Origin: Balamuthia mandrillaris
Taxonomy: Eukaryota; Discosea; Longamoebia; Balamuthiidae
Reading direction: 5' to 3'
Assembly: GCA_031835245.1 (NCBI GenBank)
Contig: JAVKOQ010000097.1
Coordinates: forward strand, 62,001 to 126,000
Length of the DNA: 64,000 nt
Positions 47,393-59,232 of this stretch are shown here, piece by piece. The notes below the pieces were generated by a model, which saw nothing but the letters and a program-made list of their open reading frames with translations, searched no databases and was not told the DNA's origin. A program made the position numbers and the translations under genes. How positions within the stretch are numbered: the stretch's first letter is position 1; each line of letters opens with the position of its first letter.

Positions 47393-48627
47393 TTAATGTA
47401 GGCGTTCACGCTGCTGTCTTTTTCTGTTCGCAACGAAAAATGTAACTGTTCATTTGAAATGGGTGTTGTGGCAGTCATTAGAATACAAACAGAGAGAGAG
47501 AGAGAGAGGGCGCTTACCCTTTCCTGGCGACAATGCTGCGGCATTTGAAGGTAGCGCCATAACGCACAGCCCAGTTGCAAGTCCACTCTGACTCAGGCGG
47601 GATCACAAAATATTTGGAGAGCAAACTCTCAACAGGAAGAGAAGAGATGGCTGATGATGAAACAACAACAAAACAAAGTTAGACCAAAGATGGTTCAGTT
47701 CAAAGGAGGCAAGAAGGAAACAAACCAGAGGAACTGGGTCCTGGATCAGACAGCACCACGATATTGTGCTTCTTGCAGAATTGCAAGAGGCTTGCAAGGT
47801 CAGGTTCCGTGCGAGAAACCTGGTTTACTCTTGGCTTGATCTGAAGTTTGGGCAGCAGGCTCTCCAGGTCGGCCCGCATGAACTCGCATAAGCCCAGCGT
47901 GGTGACCTTACCCTCTGCATGCAACTGCTCTAGCTCCTTTATTTTTTTAAAAAAACCATCATGAGAGGACATAGAAAACGAAAAACGAAAAACGAAAAAC
48001 GAAAACCATAGAGCAGGAACAACAATAGCTTACCTTCCACATTTGTAAAAAGTGGGTGTGCGAGGCTTTGCAGGAGAGTAGAACGGTGTCCACCATTGTC
48101 ACGTCCATTTGCAACAAAATAGCCTCCAAGGCCTCACGTACATTCTGGGCTGTGGCCTCCGAACTCAGGTAAAGACGGGCTGTTGTGATAAGAGCAAGAG
48201 GGAGGAGGGAGAGAGAATAAGCATTTCATTCATCCAATGGTTGCTCGTGTGTATTACCCGTTAGTTTTAGTTTTTGGTGTTTCTTTTCTCCAATCTTCGC
48301 ATCTGGGATTTTGCCAGTCCGCGTGCGGAAGATGGCGATTTCCAACATTCTAAGCAGCTATAAGACAAAGAGAAGGCAACCAGAGTCAGACTCGCTCGAA
48401 GGAAACATTTTTAAAAAAAGCCAAGAGGAGAACAGGGAGATTAAAAAAAGGACCTCTGTAGCTCCTCCCAGGGCTCTCATCTCCGGCATGCAGCTCAACA
48501 TGTTGCCTGTGTTTAGGGTGAGGGCATCCGTTTGCAAGGCAGGCCGGTTCTCCTCCAGCCGTTCCTGTTGGACCTCTTCCTTGTGATGTCCGTTCAAACA
48601 GGGCGCAACCTTGACGTGTCCGTTCAT
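47393..48627 (-). CDS. GCLM: Glutamate-cysteine ligase modifier subunit
   Basis: Six exons (48627-48454, 48357-48258, 48179-48034, 47936-47726, 47650-47518, 47423-47393) total 265 codons, 264 residues; the animal subunit is 274. It is an aldo-keto-reductase-like fold without reductase activity. Matching segments: MVDTVLLSCK, ELEQLHAEGKVTTLGLCEFM, LQIKPRVNQVSRTEPDLASL, FCKKHNIVVLSDP and ESEWTCNWAVRYGATFKCR. It binds the catalytic ligase and relieves glutathione feedback inhibition in glutathione synthesis. The last exon encodes only about ten basic residues, and its phase decides the C-terminus (KGKRQQRERLH). Confidence 0.85.
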
Positions 48628-49174
48628 CTTTGGACGCAAAATAAAAGCGAAAAAATAAAAACTGTTGAGCAAAAAAATAACAACAAGGGTGAAAAAGCAC
48701 ACGAAGATTTCGAAAGTACCATGAAGGCAGCTTGAAAAGAAGTCGCAATCTCGCGGGATAGAGGATAGTAAAATAGAGTTTAAAAAATTTGGGAGGCAAA
48801 CCCCGTCAACCCCCCCTTTGTGCCCCTCTCTCCGATTCTCCTGGTGGTGGATAGGATGAAAGAAAGTGAAAACGGTTGGTGGCCTCCTCCCCTTTTATTT
48901 ATTTTAAGGTATGGCGTTATCTCCCGCGTAAATTCCACAATGAAGGCTTTTTAGGTGGGCATCGGGCCTTTTCGGTGGTAAAATTCCCCGTCGGTGTTCC
49001 TTTGGCGCTTCCTTGGCAATTCCACAGGCAATGGGGTTGTTCCTGTGAGGTCCGGAGAGGCGGCAGAAGTAAACACTCCGAACAAAGGACATCCCCACTG
49101 AAAAGTATGTGTTGTTTTGTTAAATGGAGTGCTTTATTGATGATATGGGGTGGGTTTTCGTGTTGTTAAGTGCA
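48628..49174. other. Intergenic region between GCLM and EIF4A3
   Basis: GCLM upstream and EIF4A3 downstream sequence, both genes on minus. A plus-strand frame at 48876-49169 has no ATG at its listed start and no domain. I see nothing else. Confidence 0.4.
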
Positions 49175-50916
49175 TTAAATCAATTCGGACACATTCATCG
49201 GCTGCAGAAAAAAAAACGAACAGTTAGCTCTTAAGAGAAAGAAGGCAGGAGGAAAAGAGGGAGTTACCATTTCATCAATTTGAGTGGCGTAAAACTGCTC
49301 AATGTCGCGCAGGATGCGAACATCATCGTTTTTCACAAAGTTAATGGCCACACCTTTGCGTCCAAAACGGCCGGAACGACCAATCCTGTGAATGTAGTTC
49401 TCTCGGTTGTTGGGAAGATCGTAGTTAATTACAAGAGACACTTGAGACACGTCAATTCCACGTGCCCACAAATCAGTTGTGATGAGGACTCGCCTAAAAT
49501 ACGCCGCAATAAATAGCTCAGCAATGGTTCTTGGAAAAGGAGAGGAGTGGAGAGAGACTAAAGAGAAAACGAGACGAGAAAAAACAAGAACAAATGAGCC
49601 TTATATAAGGAGAGAATGGCTTACGCGTCTCCAGAGCGGAACTGTTCCATGATCTCATCACGTTCGTTCTGCGGCATGTCTCCATGCATGGAAACGACAG
49701 TGAAGTTAGCCTTGCGCATTTTGTCTGTTAGCCATTCGACCTTTCTCTTTGTATTGCAAAAGATGACGGCTTGTGTGATCGTCAACGTATCTAGAATGAT
49801 AGTCAGTCTAATGTCAGAATTGAATACTCCATTACAAAGGGAGAAGTGTCTTACCGTAGAGATCGCACAAGGTTTCAAACTTCCACTCCTCTTTTTCTAC
49901 TGCAATAAAGAACTGTTTGATTCCCTCGAGAGTGATTTCGTCACGCTTTACCAGTATACGAATAGGTTCGTTCATGAATTTGGTCGTCATTTCTAGTACT
50001 TCGTTGGAAAGTGTGGCAGAAACGAGCACGACTTGCGTGGAAGGAGGGAGGTAGCGGTAAATATCGTAGATCTGTTCTTTGAATCCCATGCTGAGCATCT
50101 CGTCAGCTTCGTCCAGCACCAGCATTTTAATGTTGCGGGTGCGAAGACTCTTTCTGCGAATCATGTCGAACACGCGGCCGGGTGTGCCGCTGACAACGTG
50201 AACTCCTTGTTCGAGCTTGTGCATGTCCTCCGGAATGTTGGTTCCGCCCACGCAACAGTGGACTCGCACGTTCATATAGTTGCCCAAAGAGAGAATGACC
50301 CTTTGGATTTGTCCTGCCAGCTCACGAGTGGGAGAGAGTACCAGGGCTTGCGTCTCCTTTGAGGTTGTGTCCAAAGACTGCAGCACTCTGTGTTATAAAA
50401 GAGACGGTTAGAGCAAGCGGAAACGTGTGGCTCGTCGGCAGCAATGCAGAGGGACATACCCAATGGAAAAGGTGGCCGTTTTACCAGTTCCTGATTGTGC
50501 TTGGGCGATCACGTCGCGTCCTTGTGTGATTGGGATGATGGCTCTTTGTTGAATGGCTGAAGGTTTTTCAAAGCCTGCAATCCCGATTCACGCGTTAGGG
50601 GAAAAGGAGAACAACCTTCCGAACAAACAATGTCAAAGAAGAAGATAAAAAAAAAGAAAACCTACCAAAGGCATAAATGCCACGAAGAAGCCGTTCCTTC
50701 AAGTTCATGTTGTCAAAGCTTGGTACCACTTTCACTCCCGACGTGGTTTCGAAATCCAAGACATCTTGGCTCAAGCGAGCACCGCCGCGTCCGGACTCTG
50801 AGGTGATAACGATAAGTGATAAGACTTCAAGGAGAGTAGGGCGATTGGGGAAGCACATTGGCTAAGAACTTTGGGTGCATCATCGTACCTTTGTTGTCTC
50901 TGCTGCTGCGTTGCAT
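49175..50916 (-). CDS. EIF4A3: EIF4A3 DEAD-box helicase, exon junction complex core
   Basis: Seven exons, roughly 50916-50889, 50799-50676, 50574-50460, 50388-49856, 49790-49626, 49493-49267 and 49201-49175. N-terminus MQRSSRDNK. Motifs: [20 protein letters not shown] (Q motif region), [27 protein letters not shown] in [12 protein letters not shown] in LVSATL, and [19 protein letters not shown]. The C-terminus [12 protein letters not shown] matches animal EIF4A3 almost letter for letter and separates it from EIF4A1/2. It clamps on spliced mRNA upstream of exon junctions and supports splicing-linked surveillance. The last exon encodes only eight residues. Confidence 0.95.
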
Positions 50917-51252
50917 CCTCCTTTGCTTTGTGAGTGGTGTGTGCCTATTCTTCCTCTCCCCCTTTCTCCCTCTTTTTTTTTTGCTACTCCTTTGTTGCTT
51001 CTTTTTCTCCGCTTGGCCCTGACGCTGTGGAATGACCCTCAGGTTACTTTCCTACACTAACCCTAACCCTAACCCTAACCTGGCGAACATTGCCATTTTT
51101 TTTTCTTTTCCCCCTCTTTTTCTTTCCTCCCTTTCTGCCTTGCGTTTTAAAAAAAGCGGGAGGGGGAAAGGGAGAAGGTGTTGTTGGTGGTTTGATCTGT
51201 CCCTAAGCCTGTTGTGTCCGCTTCCTTGCTTCACTCTATTTGATACGCGAAA
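50917..51252. promoter_or_regulatory. Divergent EIF4A3/VPS35 promoter with telomere-like repeats
   Basis: The shared upstream region contains CTAACCCTAACCCTAACCCT at about 51056-51079, about four units of the TTAGGG-type telomeric repeat. Pyrimidine runs follow on the plus strand. Teloboxes of this type act as promoter elements of translation genes in plants and some protists; such a role here is inference. Confidence 0.6.
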
Positions 51253-54200
51253 ATGGTGAGTACTGAGGAGTGCAGAGATTATTATGTGGCTTTGTTGATT
51301 GAGCCGAAGCAGCAAGCGCGCCTATGCTCCTTTTTCTGAAGCGTGTATCTGAGTTCCTTTTTTTTATTTGGGCTTTTAACAGTCCTCAGGAAAGAAAGCT
51401 AAGCCTGTCACTCCTTCGGTCCTTCCCAGCGAGGAAGAGCAAAGAAAGCTCTTGGAAGAGGCCCAGGACAAGGTCAGAAAAGAGGCCTTCCAAATGAAGC
51501 GCTGCTTGGTACGCCTACCTCCTCCTCCTCCTTCGTTTTGTATGCCCAACCGTTGCGCTGCTCTTCGTGGAACTCACTCCTTTCTTCTCTTTTAGGACCA
51601 CCAAAAACTGATGGAAGCGCTGAAGCACGCCTCTACCATGATTGCCGAACTGCGGACCTCGATGCTCTCCCCGAAGAACTACTATGAACTTTGTGAGTCT
51701 CTCTTGCGTGCCACTTCAACGCGGTTCTTGGTGCTAACTTTTTTTTTTTGCTTTCGTTTTTTCGTACAGACATGGCTGCTTTTAACGAGTTGAGGCACCT
51801 GGAGTCTTTCTTGGCAGAAGAAAGGCAAAAGGGCAAGAAAATGAGCGAGCTCTACGAAGTTGTGCAGTATGCCGGCAACATCTTGCCCCGCCTGTACCTC
51901 CTCATCACCGTGGGCAGCATTTACATCAAGTCCAAAGAAGCCCCTGCTAAGGATGTATTGCGTGATCTTGTTGAGATGTGCCGAGGAGTTCAACACCCCA
52001 CCAGGGGCCTCTTCCTGAGGAATTATCTCTCCGAAATGAGCAAGGACATGCTTCCTGATACCGGCGGCGAGTACGAGGGGTAAGTTCCACGCTTTTGCGC
52101 CATTTTTCGCTCGTTTGGTAATGGTCTGACCCGTTTTGACTTTGCTTGTTTCCTGCTTTTGCTTGGGCATTATAGTGAAGGTGGAACGGTCAAGGACTCA
52201 GTTAGCTTCATCCTCCAAAACTTCACTGAGATGAACAAGCTGTGGGTGCGCATGCAACACCAAGGCCCCGTCAAAGACAAGATTCGGAGAGAAACAGAGC
52301 GCAAGGAATTGCGCTTGTTGGTTGGCAAGAACTTAGCCCGCCTCAGTCAACTTGAGGGAGTTGATGTTCCCCTCTACAAAAAGGTGAGTATCATACTCTC
52401 AGTTTTTAGTTGGATTTGCTTATCGTCGTTTGTCCCTTAGAGCGTATTGCCGAAAATCATGGAGCAAATTGTGAGTTGCAAGGATCAGATTGCACAACAG
52501 TATTTGATGGAGATTGTTATTCAGGTGAGACCAGTTGAGTTCTATTCTTTCGTCTAGCCGTTCATTGACTCTTGCTTTGCGTTTAGATATTCCCGGACAA
52601 TTTCCATCTGGAAACGTTGGACATGTTCTTGGAGACTTGCTCCAAGCTTCAGGCTAATGTGGAAATCAAGACAATCATTGTCAGTCTGATAGAACGTTTG
52701 GCAAACTATGCTACTCAACCAGGAAATCACATTCCTGCAAACATTAATGTTTTCGAAATATTTTTCAAGCAGATCAAAACTATCATTGAGGTCTCTTTGC
52801 TTTGTTATACTTCATTTGGCATGTTTTGCTTGATGCTTAACATTCATTCCTTGCCTTTCACACAGGAACAACCCAAAATGCCTCCTGAGGACATGCTTGC
52901 TCTCCAAGTTTCCTTGCTTAATTTGGCCCTCAAAGTTTATGCCGGCAATATCGACTACGTAGATCAAGTTTTGAACGCAACTTTCAATTTGCTCTCCAAG
53001 TTTAAAGAACAAAAGTGCGTTCTTTCATTCCCTTTCTTTTTTGCGGTGATAGTGATTGCTGATTTATCCTTGCTGTTCTTCAGAGTGGATTACCAAAAAC
53101 AGAGTTGTGTCAAGCACATCTTGAGTTTGCTTACTATTCCACTGACCACGTTCAACAACGTGCTCACGCTCATTAAGCTCCAGAATTACTCTAACATCAT
53201 CCAGTTCCTGTCGTACTATCATCGCAAGAAGATGGCTATTGACATGGTGCAAAACGCCATCGCAAATGAGACTATCATCCCTGAACCTGAAGATGTGGAA
53301 AGCCTCTTCTTCGCCATTCATCCGCTCCTCAAGGATGAAGAAGACCAAGACGAAGTTGATGAAGTCCGTCTCCTTTTGCACTTATGTTCTGCCTTCTATC
53401 GTTTTAACAATCTTCTATTTCTAGGAGGACTTTGAAGAAGAGCAAAATGCTGTTGCCTCGCTGGTTCACCTCTGTGATAACTCAAGCCCTGAAAAAGTAT
53501 TCAAGGTATTTATCGTTATTATTTAGTGTAATTGTTTTCGTTGCATCGAGAGCGCGGTAAGTAACCTTTTTGCAATGGGTTCTAGATTTTCGCCACCGCC
53601 AGGAAAGTGTTTGGACAAGGGGGCACCAAGCGTATAAGGCACACTCTCCCCCCATTGGTCTTCCGATCTTTGAAGCTTGCTACTCAACTGAAACAACGTA
53701 CTACGGATGAGGTATTAAAAAAAACATTTATTTATCTCTCTCATTCTAATGGTGTGCGTTGGCCGACAAACAGGACGAGTGGCATAAAGTCGGTACACGT
53801 ATCTTCAAATTTGCCCACGAGACAGTGACCGCTCTAGCAAAGACGGACTACAAAGAGTTGGCAATGCGCCTATTCTTGCAATGTTCCAAGGCTGCTAGCA
53901 CCTGTGGCTTCGAAAGGATTGCCTACGAGTTTTTGACGCAGGTGTTTGAGATCTACGAGACCGACGTGGCGGACTCCAAGGCCCAATTCCGCGCTATCAA
54001 CGAAATCATCGGAACCCTTCAGACTTTGCGCTGCTTCTCTGAGGAGAACTACGACACCTTGAGCACAAAGACAGCCATGCACTCTGCCAAGTTGCTGAAA
54101 AAACCTGACCAGTGCCGTGCGGTTTACATGTGCTCCCATCTATTCTGGACAGGGGATGGAGAGGTAACAAAACTGGCGCCCTCTCTCTTTCGTGTTGAGA

Positions 54201-54738
54201 TCATGTACCTCTCTCGCTCTCTGAACTAACTGAATTTTCTTATGGTGGCCGCAGGCGACCGAAGAAGAAAATGAGTACCGAGATGGCAAGCGAGTACTTG
54301 AGTGCTTGCAGAAATCACTGCGAATTGCGGGCTCGTGTATGGACGCTACTTTGAACGTACAACTATTTGTGGAGATCTTGAACGAATATTTATATTACTT
54401 TGAGCACCGAAACGAAGCGGTTCGTCCTCCCTCCTTAAGGAATCCTTCCCAAAAACAAACCCAAAGCAAGCCTCGCATCCTATTTCCTTTGCCTTGTGTC
54501 TCACCCTTCATCATATGCTCTTCTTTCTTACCACACGCAGATTGCTGTAAAATACTTGACTGGCCTTATCGCTCTTATCAAAACAAACCTTGCCAACATG
54601 GAGATCGGGGAAGGGAAGAACCACGAAGTGGCAGAACAAGTCAACACCTATTACGCCAACACACTGAAGCACATCGAGGCCAAACAAGAAGCCGGACAAA
54701 CGGAAGGGGGCAGCATCTACGACGAAATTGAACTGTGA
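51253..54738 (+). CDS. VPS35: VPS35 retromer subunit
   Basis: Fourteen exons (51253-51255, 51383-51508, 51596-51692, 51770-52079, 52176-52383, 52441-52524, 52587-52790, 52866-53014, 53084-53363, 53425-53505, 53586-53711, 53774-54163, 54255-54419, 54541-54738) total 807 codons, 806 residues; human VPS35 has 796. Diagnostic N-terminal segments: [20 protein letters not shown] and [20 protein letters not shown] (the PRLYL motif binds VPS26), then [15 protein letters not shown]. The C-terminal alpha-solenoid ends [15 protein letters not shown]. It is the scaffold of the cargo-selective retromer on endosomes. The first coding exon is the ATG alone, with a GTGAGT donor directly after it. Confidence 0.94.
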
Positions 54739-55222
54739 GCGGATAAACAACAACAATTCAAAAAAAAAAATGAGCAGCAACCAACCAACCACCCTTTTTG
54801 TCGGCACTAAATAAACCACAATTGTTACCCGTCACCCTCGTCTTTTCTTTTTGGTGGTTAGTTGGGTCGGGAAAGTTCCAGGCAACCACTACCGCACTAG
54901 CAACCTCACCCCAATTCTTCGGTTTTCCTTTTGTTGATGTGTAACTTTGATTATTAATTCCGTACCAATAGGATGATTACGGAGTAACGGAGACAAGAAT
55001 TGAGGCCTTTCATTGGATATAAATTGTCAACTCCGCCATTCCGAAATGAAAAGGTACGCCACCTAAAATCAAAACTTGCTTGACAGCGCGGGTTCCTTCG
55101 TTTATTTCCGATCCGCCTTGTATTGCGCTTACCCTTGTTTTTAAAGCCATTTTTTTATTTCTCTCTTTTGTGTACCAAACAACAACCAACAACTTCTTCC
55201 TTTTCTACCCCATCAACGAAAC
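54739..55222. promoter_or_regulatory. Intergenic region upstream of the LIM gene
   Basis: 484 bp between the VPS35 stop and the LIM protein start, with AATAAA at about 54809 for VPS35 polyadenylation. No other feature is recognised. Confidence 0.5.
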
Positions 55223-55947
55223 ATGTCTGGCAAGCCCTGCACAAAGTGTGGCAAGACCGCCTACCCCCTCGAGTCTCTCGTCGCTGGTGACGACACCTAC
55301 CACAAGCTCTGCTTCAAGTGTAAGTATTCACCGCAAGATTTAACGAGCGAAACTGTGCGATGAGCGCCGTGCTTTATTCTTTTTTTAAGCGCGGCGGAGG
55401 CCGCACACTGAGGGAGGAGAGCACTGAGCGATACTGTGGAGAGTACTAGAGGGCGAAGGCCGTTGCTGTTGATCACGAGCGCGAGGGAAAGGTGAAGTTT
55501 TTTGTTGCTACCGCTAATACTCTCTCTTTCCACTCCGGTTTAGGCACCAGCTGTGACATCACCTTGTCCCTCAAGACCTTCAAGAAGGCTGACGGCAAGA
55601 TCTGGTGCCCCACCTGCACCCCCAAGGCCAAGCACACCCAAGTTGCTGACTCTGTGCTCACCAAGGCTGCCCTCTCCGCCCCCAAGGTGACCTCTGGTTT
55701 CGTTGCTGCCCACAAGGGTGACTCAAGGACTGCCCCCAAGGTTGCCACCTTCGGCAATGACAAGCAGGTCCAGTCTGGTGAGTTCGAGTCTGAGGTGTCT
55801 GCCTCCACTGCCGACACTGGCATTGGTGGCAAGGCTGTTCAGGAGAGCCAATCTGGAGAGTTCGAGTCCACTCCCCAAGCTTCCCACGCTGAGACTGGTG
55901 GCTCCTGGGGCAACCAGCCCGTGGAGACCTCCGGCCTCGATGACTAA
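55223..55947 (+). CDS. Single-LIM-domain protein, LimE-like
   Basis: Two exons (55223-55319, 55544-55947) total 167 codons, 166 residues. LIM domain at 6-57: CTKC, then YHKLCFKCTSC, then WCPTC, giving two zinc sites, the last ligand being Cys. It is followed by TPKAKHTQVADSVLTKAALS and VATFGNDKQV, resembling the region after the LIM domain in Dictyostelium LimE, a cytoskeletal protein at actin-rich cortex. The tail repeats a QSGEFES motif twice. Codon use is more C-rich at third positions than in neighbours, consistent with high expression. Confidence 0.85.
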
Positions 55948-56330
55948 ACTTGCCGCAAGTTTGTGGTAATTCTTACCTGTGTGATTATCTGTGTTAGAGA
56001 CCAACAACATAAAAACCCCCTGTTAAAATTTTCGCTTTTGTCTTGCACTCGACAACAAAGGGAGACGAGCTTTCGCTGCGCGTCTCTTCTACTTTGCTTC
56101 TCTTTCTCACCCTCCCCCCTTACTTTTCGCCGGCCGCTTGCCTGCTGCTGTCACTATCTCGTCACCCTTTGTTGTCGACCTTTTTGTCTTGCAAAAAACC
56201 GCAGCAGAGGCTGATTACAACAGAAGGAGGAAGGAGGGAGTTCGTTGCTTAGCCTGAAGAGAGTTCCCAACTGGAACCCGACCAGCCTTGTGAAGCACTT
56301 GCCTTATCTCCCGTTCAAGATCTCTTGGGC
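55948..56330. other. Intergenic spacer
   Basis: 3' UTR of the LIM gene and the leader of the METTL17-like gene. Pyrimidine-rich near 56090-56200. No gene is seen. Confidence 0.4.
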
Positions 56331-58285
56331 ATGCAGCCACGGCGTCGATGCTTCTTGGGTGGAGCCATACAACTCCTTCGGCCAACACGATCTAGCGCTT
56401 GTTCCCACGCCTGCCTCGCTTTGCGTGGGCAGCAGCTTTACTCTTCCTCTTCCTTTTCAGTACTGTCCCCTCGCTTGTCTCCCTCCTTTTTGCTTCAGCG
56501 TTTATTCTCAGCCCACTTCACTCACCAGCATGAAAAGGAGAAGGTTGCTCTGGAAGACAACACACCAACAAAAGATGTTGAAGACCCTGAGATCGCGGCA
56601 CAAAGAAAAGCTCGCTGGGCAGAGCTTGCCGCCAAGAGAAAAGAGACAAAGAACCTTCTGCCCCTCAAAATTGGGATGGTAATCTTGCCCGATCAACTCA
56701 AAGCCAAGCTTACCGACTTTCTTAGACGTGCGTTCTAACTTTTTCCTCCATCTTTATCACCCTGTTGATTAAACGTCCTCTGTGCACAGAGCATCCTTCC
56801 TCCAACGTAACAGAAGCTGCGCGCCAACTAGCCGCAACCTTAGGACAACGCACAATCATAAAGCCTGTCGCACCAGAGTCTGCTACCACCACCACACAAC
56901 AAAAGGACACTCCTCCACCCATAGCCTACCGAACCAAAGAAACTTTGGGTTACTGTGCGCACAGAATGCCTGGCGTCTACGCGTGTATTCTCCGGGTCTT
57001 ACATGAGGTGCGATATTTGTTTTGCTTTTTGACTTGCCCACACTTGGTGCTGTGGTCAACTCGTTTTTAACGCCAACCCTCATTGCTCTAGTTGCAACTA
57101 AGAAGGCCAGAATGGCGGCCGCGCTCACTGTTGGACTTTGGCTCTGGGCCTGGCACAGCCGTCTGGTAAAATTGTCTACTTTCTCCTCTTGTCTGTGTTG
57201 TCTCAGCTAACATGGAAGATAAGGGCTTCAATGCAGACATGGCCGAACATCAGTAATGTCCTTGCCGTGGAACCTTCTGAAGCTATGACTGAAGCTGCTC
57301 ACTTCCTCCTTCAAGGTTCGCTTTCCTCTCTCTCTCTCTCTCTCTCTCCCCTCTGCCTGCCTTTACCTTTCCCTTTCCGCCTCTGTGTATCCCCTGTCTC
57401 GTTATTATATTTCTCTGGTGTGCTGACTAGATATACCTTTACCGTGCAGATTACGGTCAAACACGTTGGCAACGGATACTGACTACAGAACCAGAAGAGC
57501 GTTATGACCTTGTAATGGCCGCCTTTGTATTAAGCGAATTGAAAGATGATGCAGAAAGAGCTGAAAAAGTAACGACACTTTGGCGTCACACCAAACGGGG
57601 CGGTGTGTTGGTGAGTCCTTAAGCCATTTCAAAAAATGCTGGAATCCAATTAACTTTAGTTTGTGAACCTCATCTAGCTATTCATAGAACCAGGTACACC
57701 TGTTGGTTTTAACATAATTCGTACAGCTCGTTCTCAAGTCTTGGAGGATCCCAGACATGGTGTGCCCAGTGTACTTGCACCGGTATGGCTTACTTTCGCT
57801 CTCATTTTTGTCTGTATGCGTTGCGTGCTTATTCTTGTTGTTTCTTTGTGTACATTCAATAGTGTCCACATAACTTCAGCTGCCCAATGAAAAGTGATTC
57901 GTGGTGCCACTTCTCTCAAAGAATGCAGCGCCTCCCTTCTCAATTGTGGTCTGGCTCAACCGCCATCAATTGGCAAGACGAAAAGTATTCTTATGTGGCA
58001 CTAACCAAAGGAGACCCGTTGCTCCGAGAGGAGGAGACCTTCAGCAGGGTTCTCGGCCAACCGAAAAAGCGAGGAGGGCATGTGGTGCTGACCGCCTGCG
58101 ACCGGTACTCTGGCATGATTCAATCTCACGTCCTGTCCAAGGTCCACAAGGAGGCCTACAAGGAAGCACGAAAGGCGAATTGGGGGGATGCGTTCATCTT
58201 CCCTAAGGACTCTGTCCGCTCCCTCCCTTCCAAAACTTATCCAAAGAGTTTTGCTCCTACTCCCCGTTCTAAAAAGGATAACTAA
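56331..58285 (+). CDS. METTL17/Rsm22-like mitochondrial ribosome assembly protein
   Basis: Seven exons (56331-56727, 56790-57007, 57092-57165, 57224-57315, 57450-57610, 57678-57782, 57863-58285) total 490 codons, 489 residues. A mitochondrial-type presequence (MQPRRRCFLGGAIQLLRPTR) starts the protein. The methyltransferase fold has LLDFGSGPGTAVW (SAM motif I), VLAVEPSEAM, YDLVMAAFVLSELKDD and LLFIEPGTPVGFNIIR. Cysteines in CPHNFSCPM and WCHFSQR match the Fe-S cluster site of METTL17/Rsm22. The family acts in assembly of the mitochondrial small subunit. Exon 4's acceptor is GATAAG, chosen because nearer AGs create stops. Confidence 0.9.
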
Positions 58286-58379
58286 CTAAAGCCTACACAT
58301 ACAATACCTTGCCTTTTCCATTATTCTTCAATATTTCTCTGCGTCTCGGTACACATAGGAAGGCCAAAAGCAAGCTTTG

Positions 58380-58800
58380 TGACTGGAACACATAGGAGGT
58401 TATGGCAAACTTGTTTCAAACGGCCCTACTAAGCAATATCCTCGGCGAGGATAACGTTGAAACAACACCCAGGCCTGACTCTTTGAAGGTCGGATCGTTT
58501 CATGGCCTGAGACGCCGCGCTTCCAGGCGGGGGTTGTTAAAGCTGCTTGGGACGGCAAGAAACACTTTTTTTTAGGCAAAGGGCGACCGTTCGTAAAAGA
58601 AAGTGGTGTCACTCCAAACTCTGGTGAGCATGAAGCTGATGGCGGTGCAGCAAAGACAAAAGCCAAAAGATATTACGGACTTGGCAGAGCTTATTAGGAA
58701 GCATAACATTCTCCAGGACAATAAGTTTCTGCAACAGCTCTCCAGAGAAAAGAAACGACTTTTTTTATTGTTTCTAGACAAGTTTAAGTTATGGGAATAA
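58380..58800 (+). pseudogene. Decayed nucleotidyltransferase-like fragment
   Basis: Plus-strand sequence whose last 66 codons (58603-58800) read LVSMKLMAVQQRQKPKDITD onward, typical of the C-terminal helices of small nucleotidyltransferases (lKl.A...R.KD..Dl). Upstream pieces such as GGYGKLVSNG near 58390-58430 resemble the fold's GG motif but sit in another frame, with stops between. It is probably a gene remnant; a spliced gene with missed exons is the alternative. Its stop overlaps the 3' end of the next gene on minus. Confidence 0.35.
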
Positions 58801-59135
58801 AGCAAACGCCCAACGCATTCTTTCGAGTTGAGTCCTAAAGTCCTCCTCGTTTTCATCAACTTCGTTGGAATCATCGTCATCAAAGTTGAAGTCGTCTGGC
58901 TCAAATGTAACCTTGTCCAGGAGCTCTTGCGCTTGCTTTGAGTCTGGGCGACAGCAGATAGTGAGAGCAGGGTACTTGAATATTAGGTCATCGTCCTTCA
59001 TCAGTTCTTCCTTAAGCTCCACCATGTTCTGTGCGTTGGACCCGTAGTGGAACCGGTGGTAATAATCCGCTTGTACTGCTTTGAACTGGTTCTCCACAAA
59101 GTATCTTGGCTGTGCCACCTTTTAAAACATAAGAG

Positions 59136-59180
<45 letters not shown>

Positions 59181-59181
59181 G

Positions 59182-59232
<51 letters not shown>

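Noticed and set aside
47940-48005. GAAAAACGAAAAACGAAAAAC repeat as a CRISPR-like or regulatory array
   Set aside because: Short tandem copies inside a GCLM intron, without spacers.
48876-49169. 97-codon plus-strand ORF
   Set aside because: No ATG at its start, odd composition, no family resemblance.
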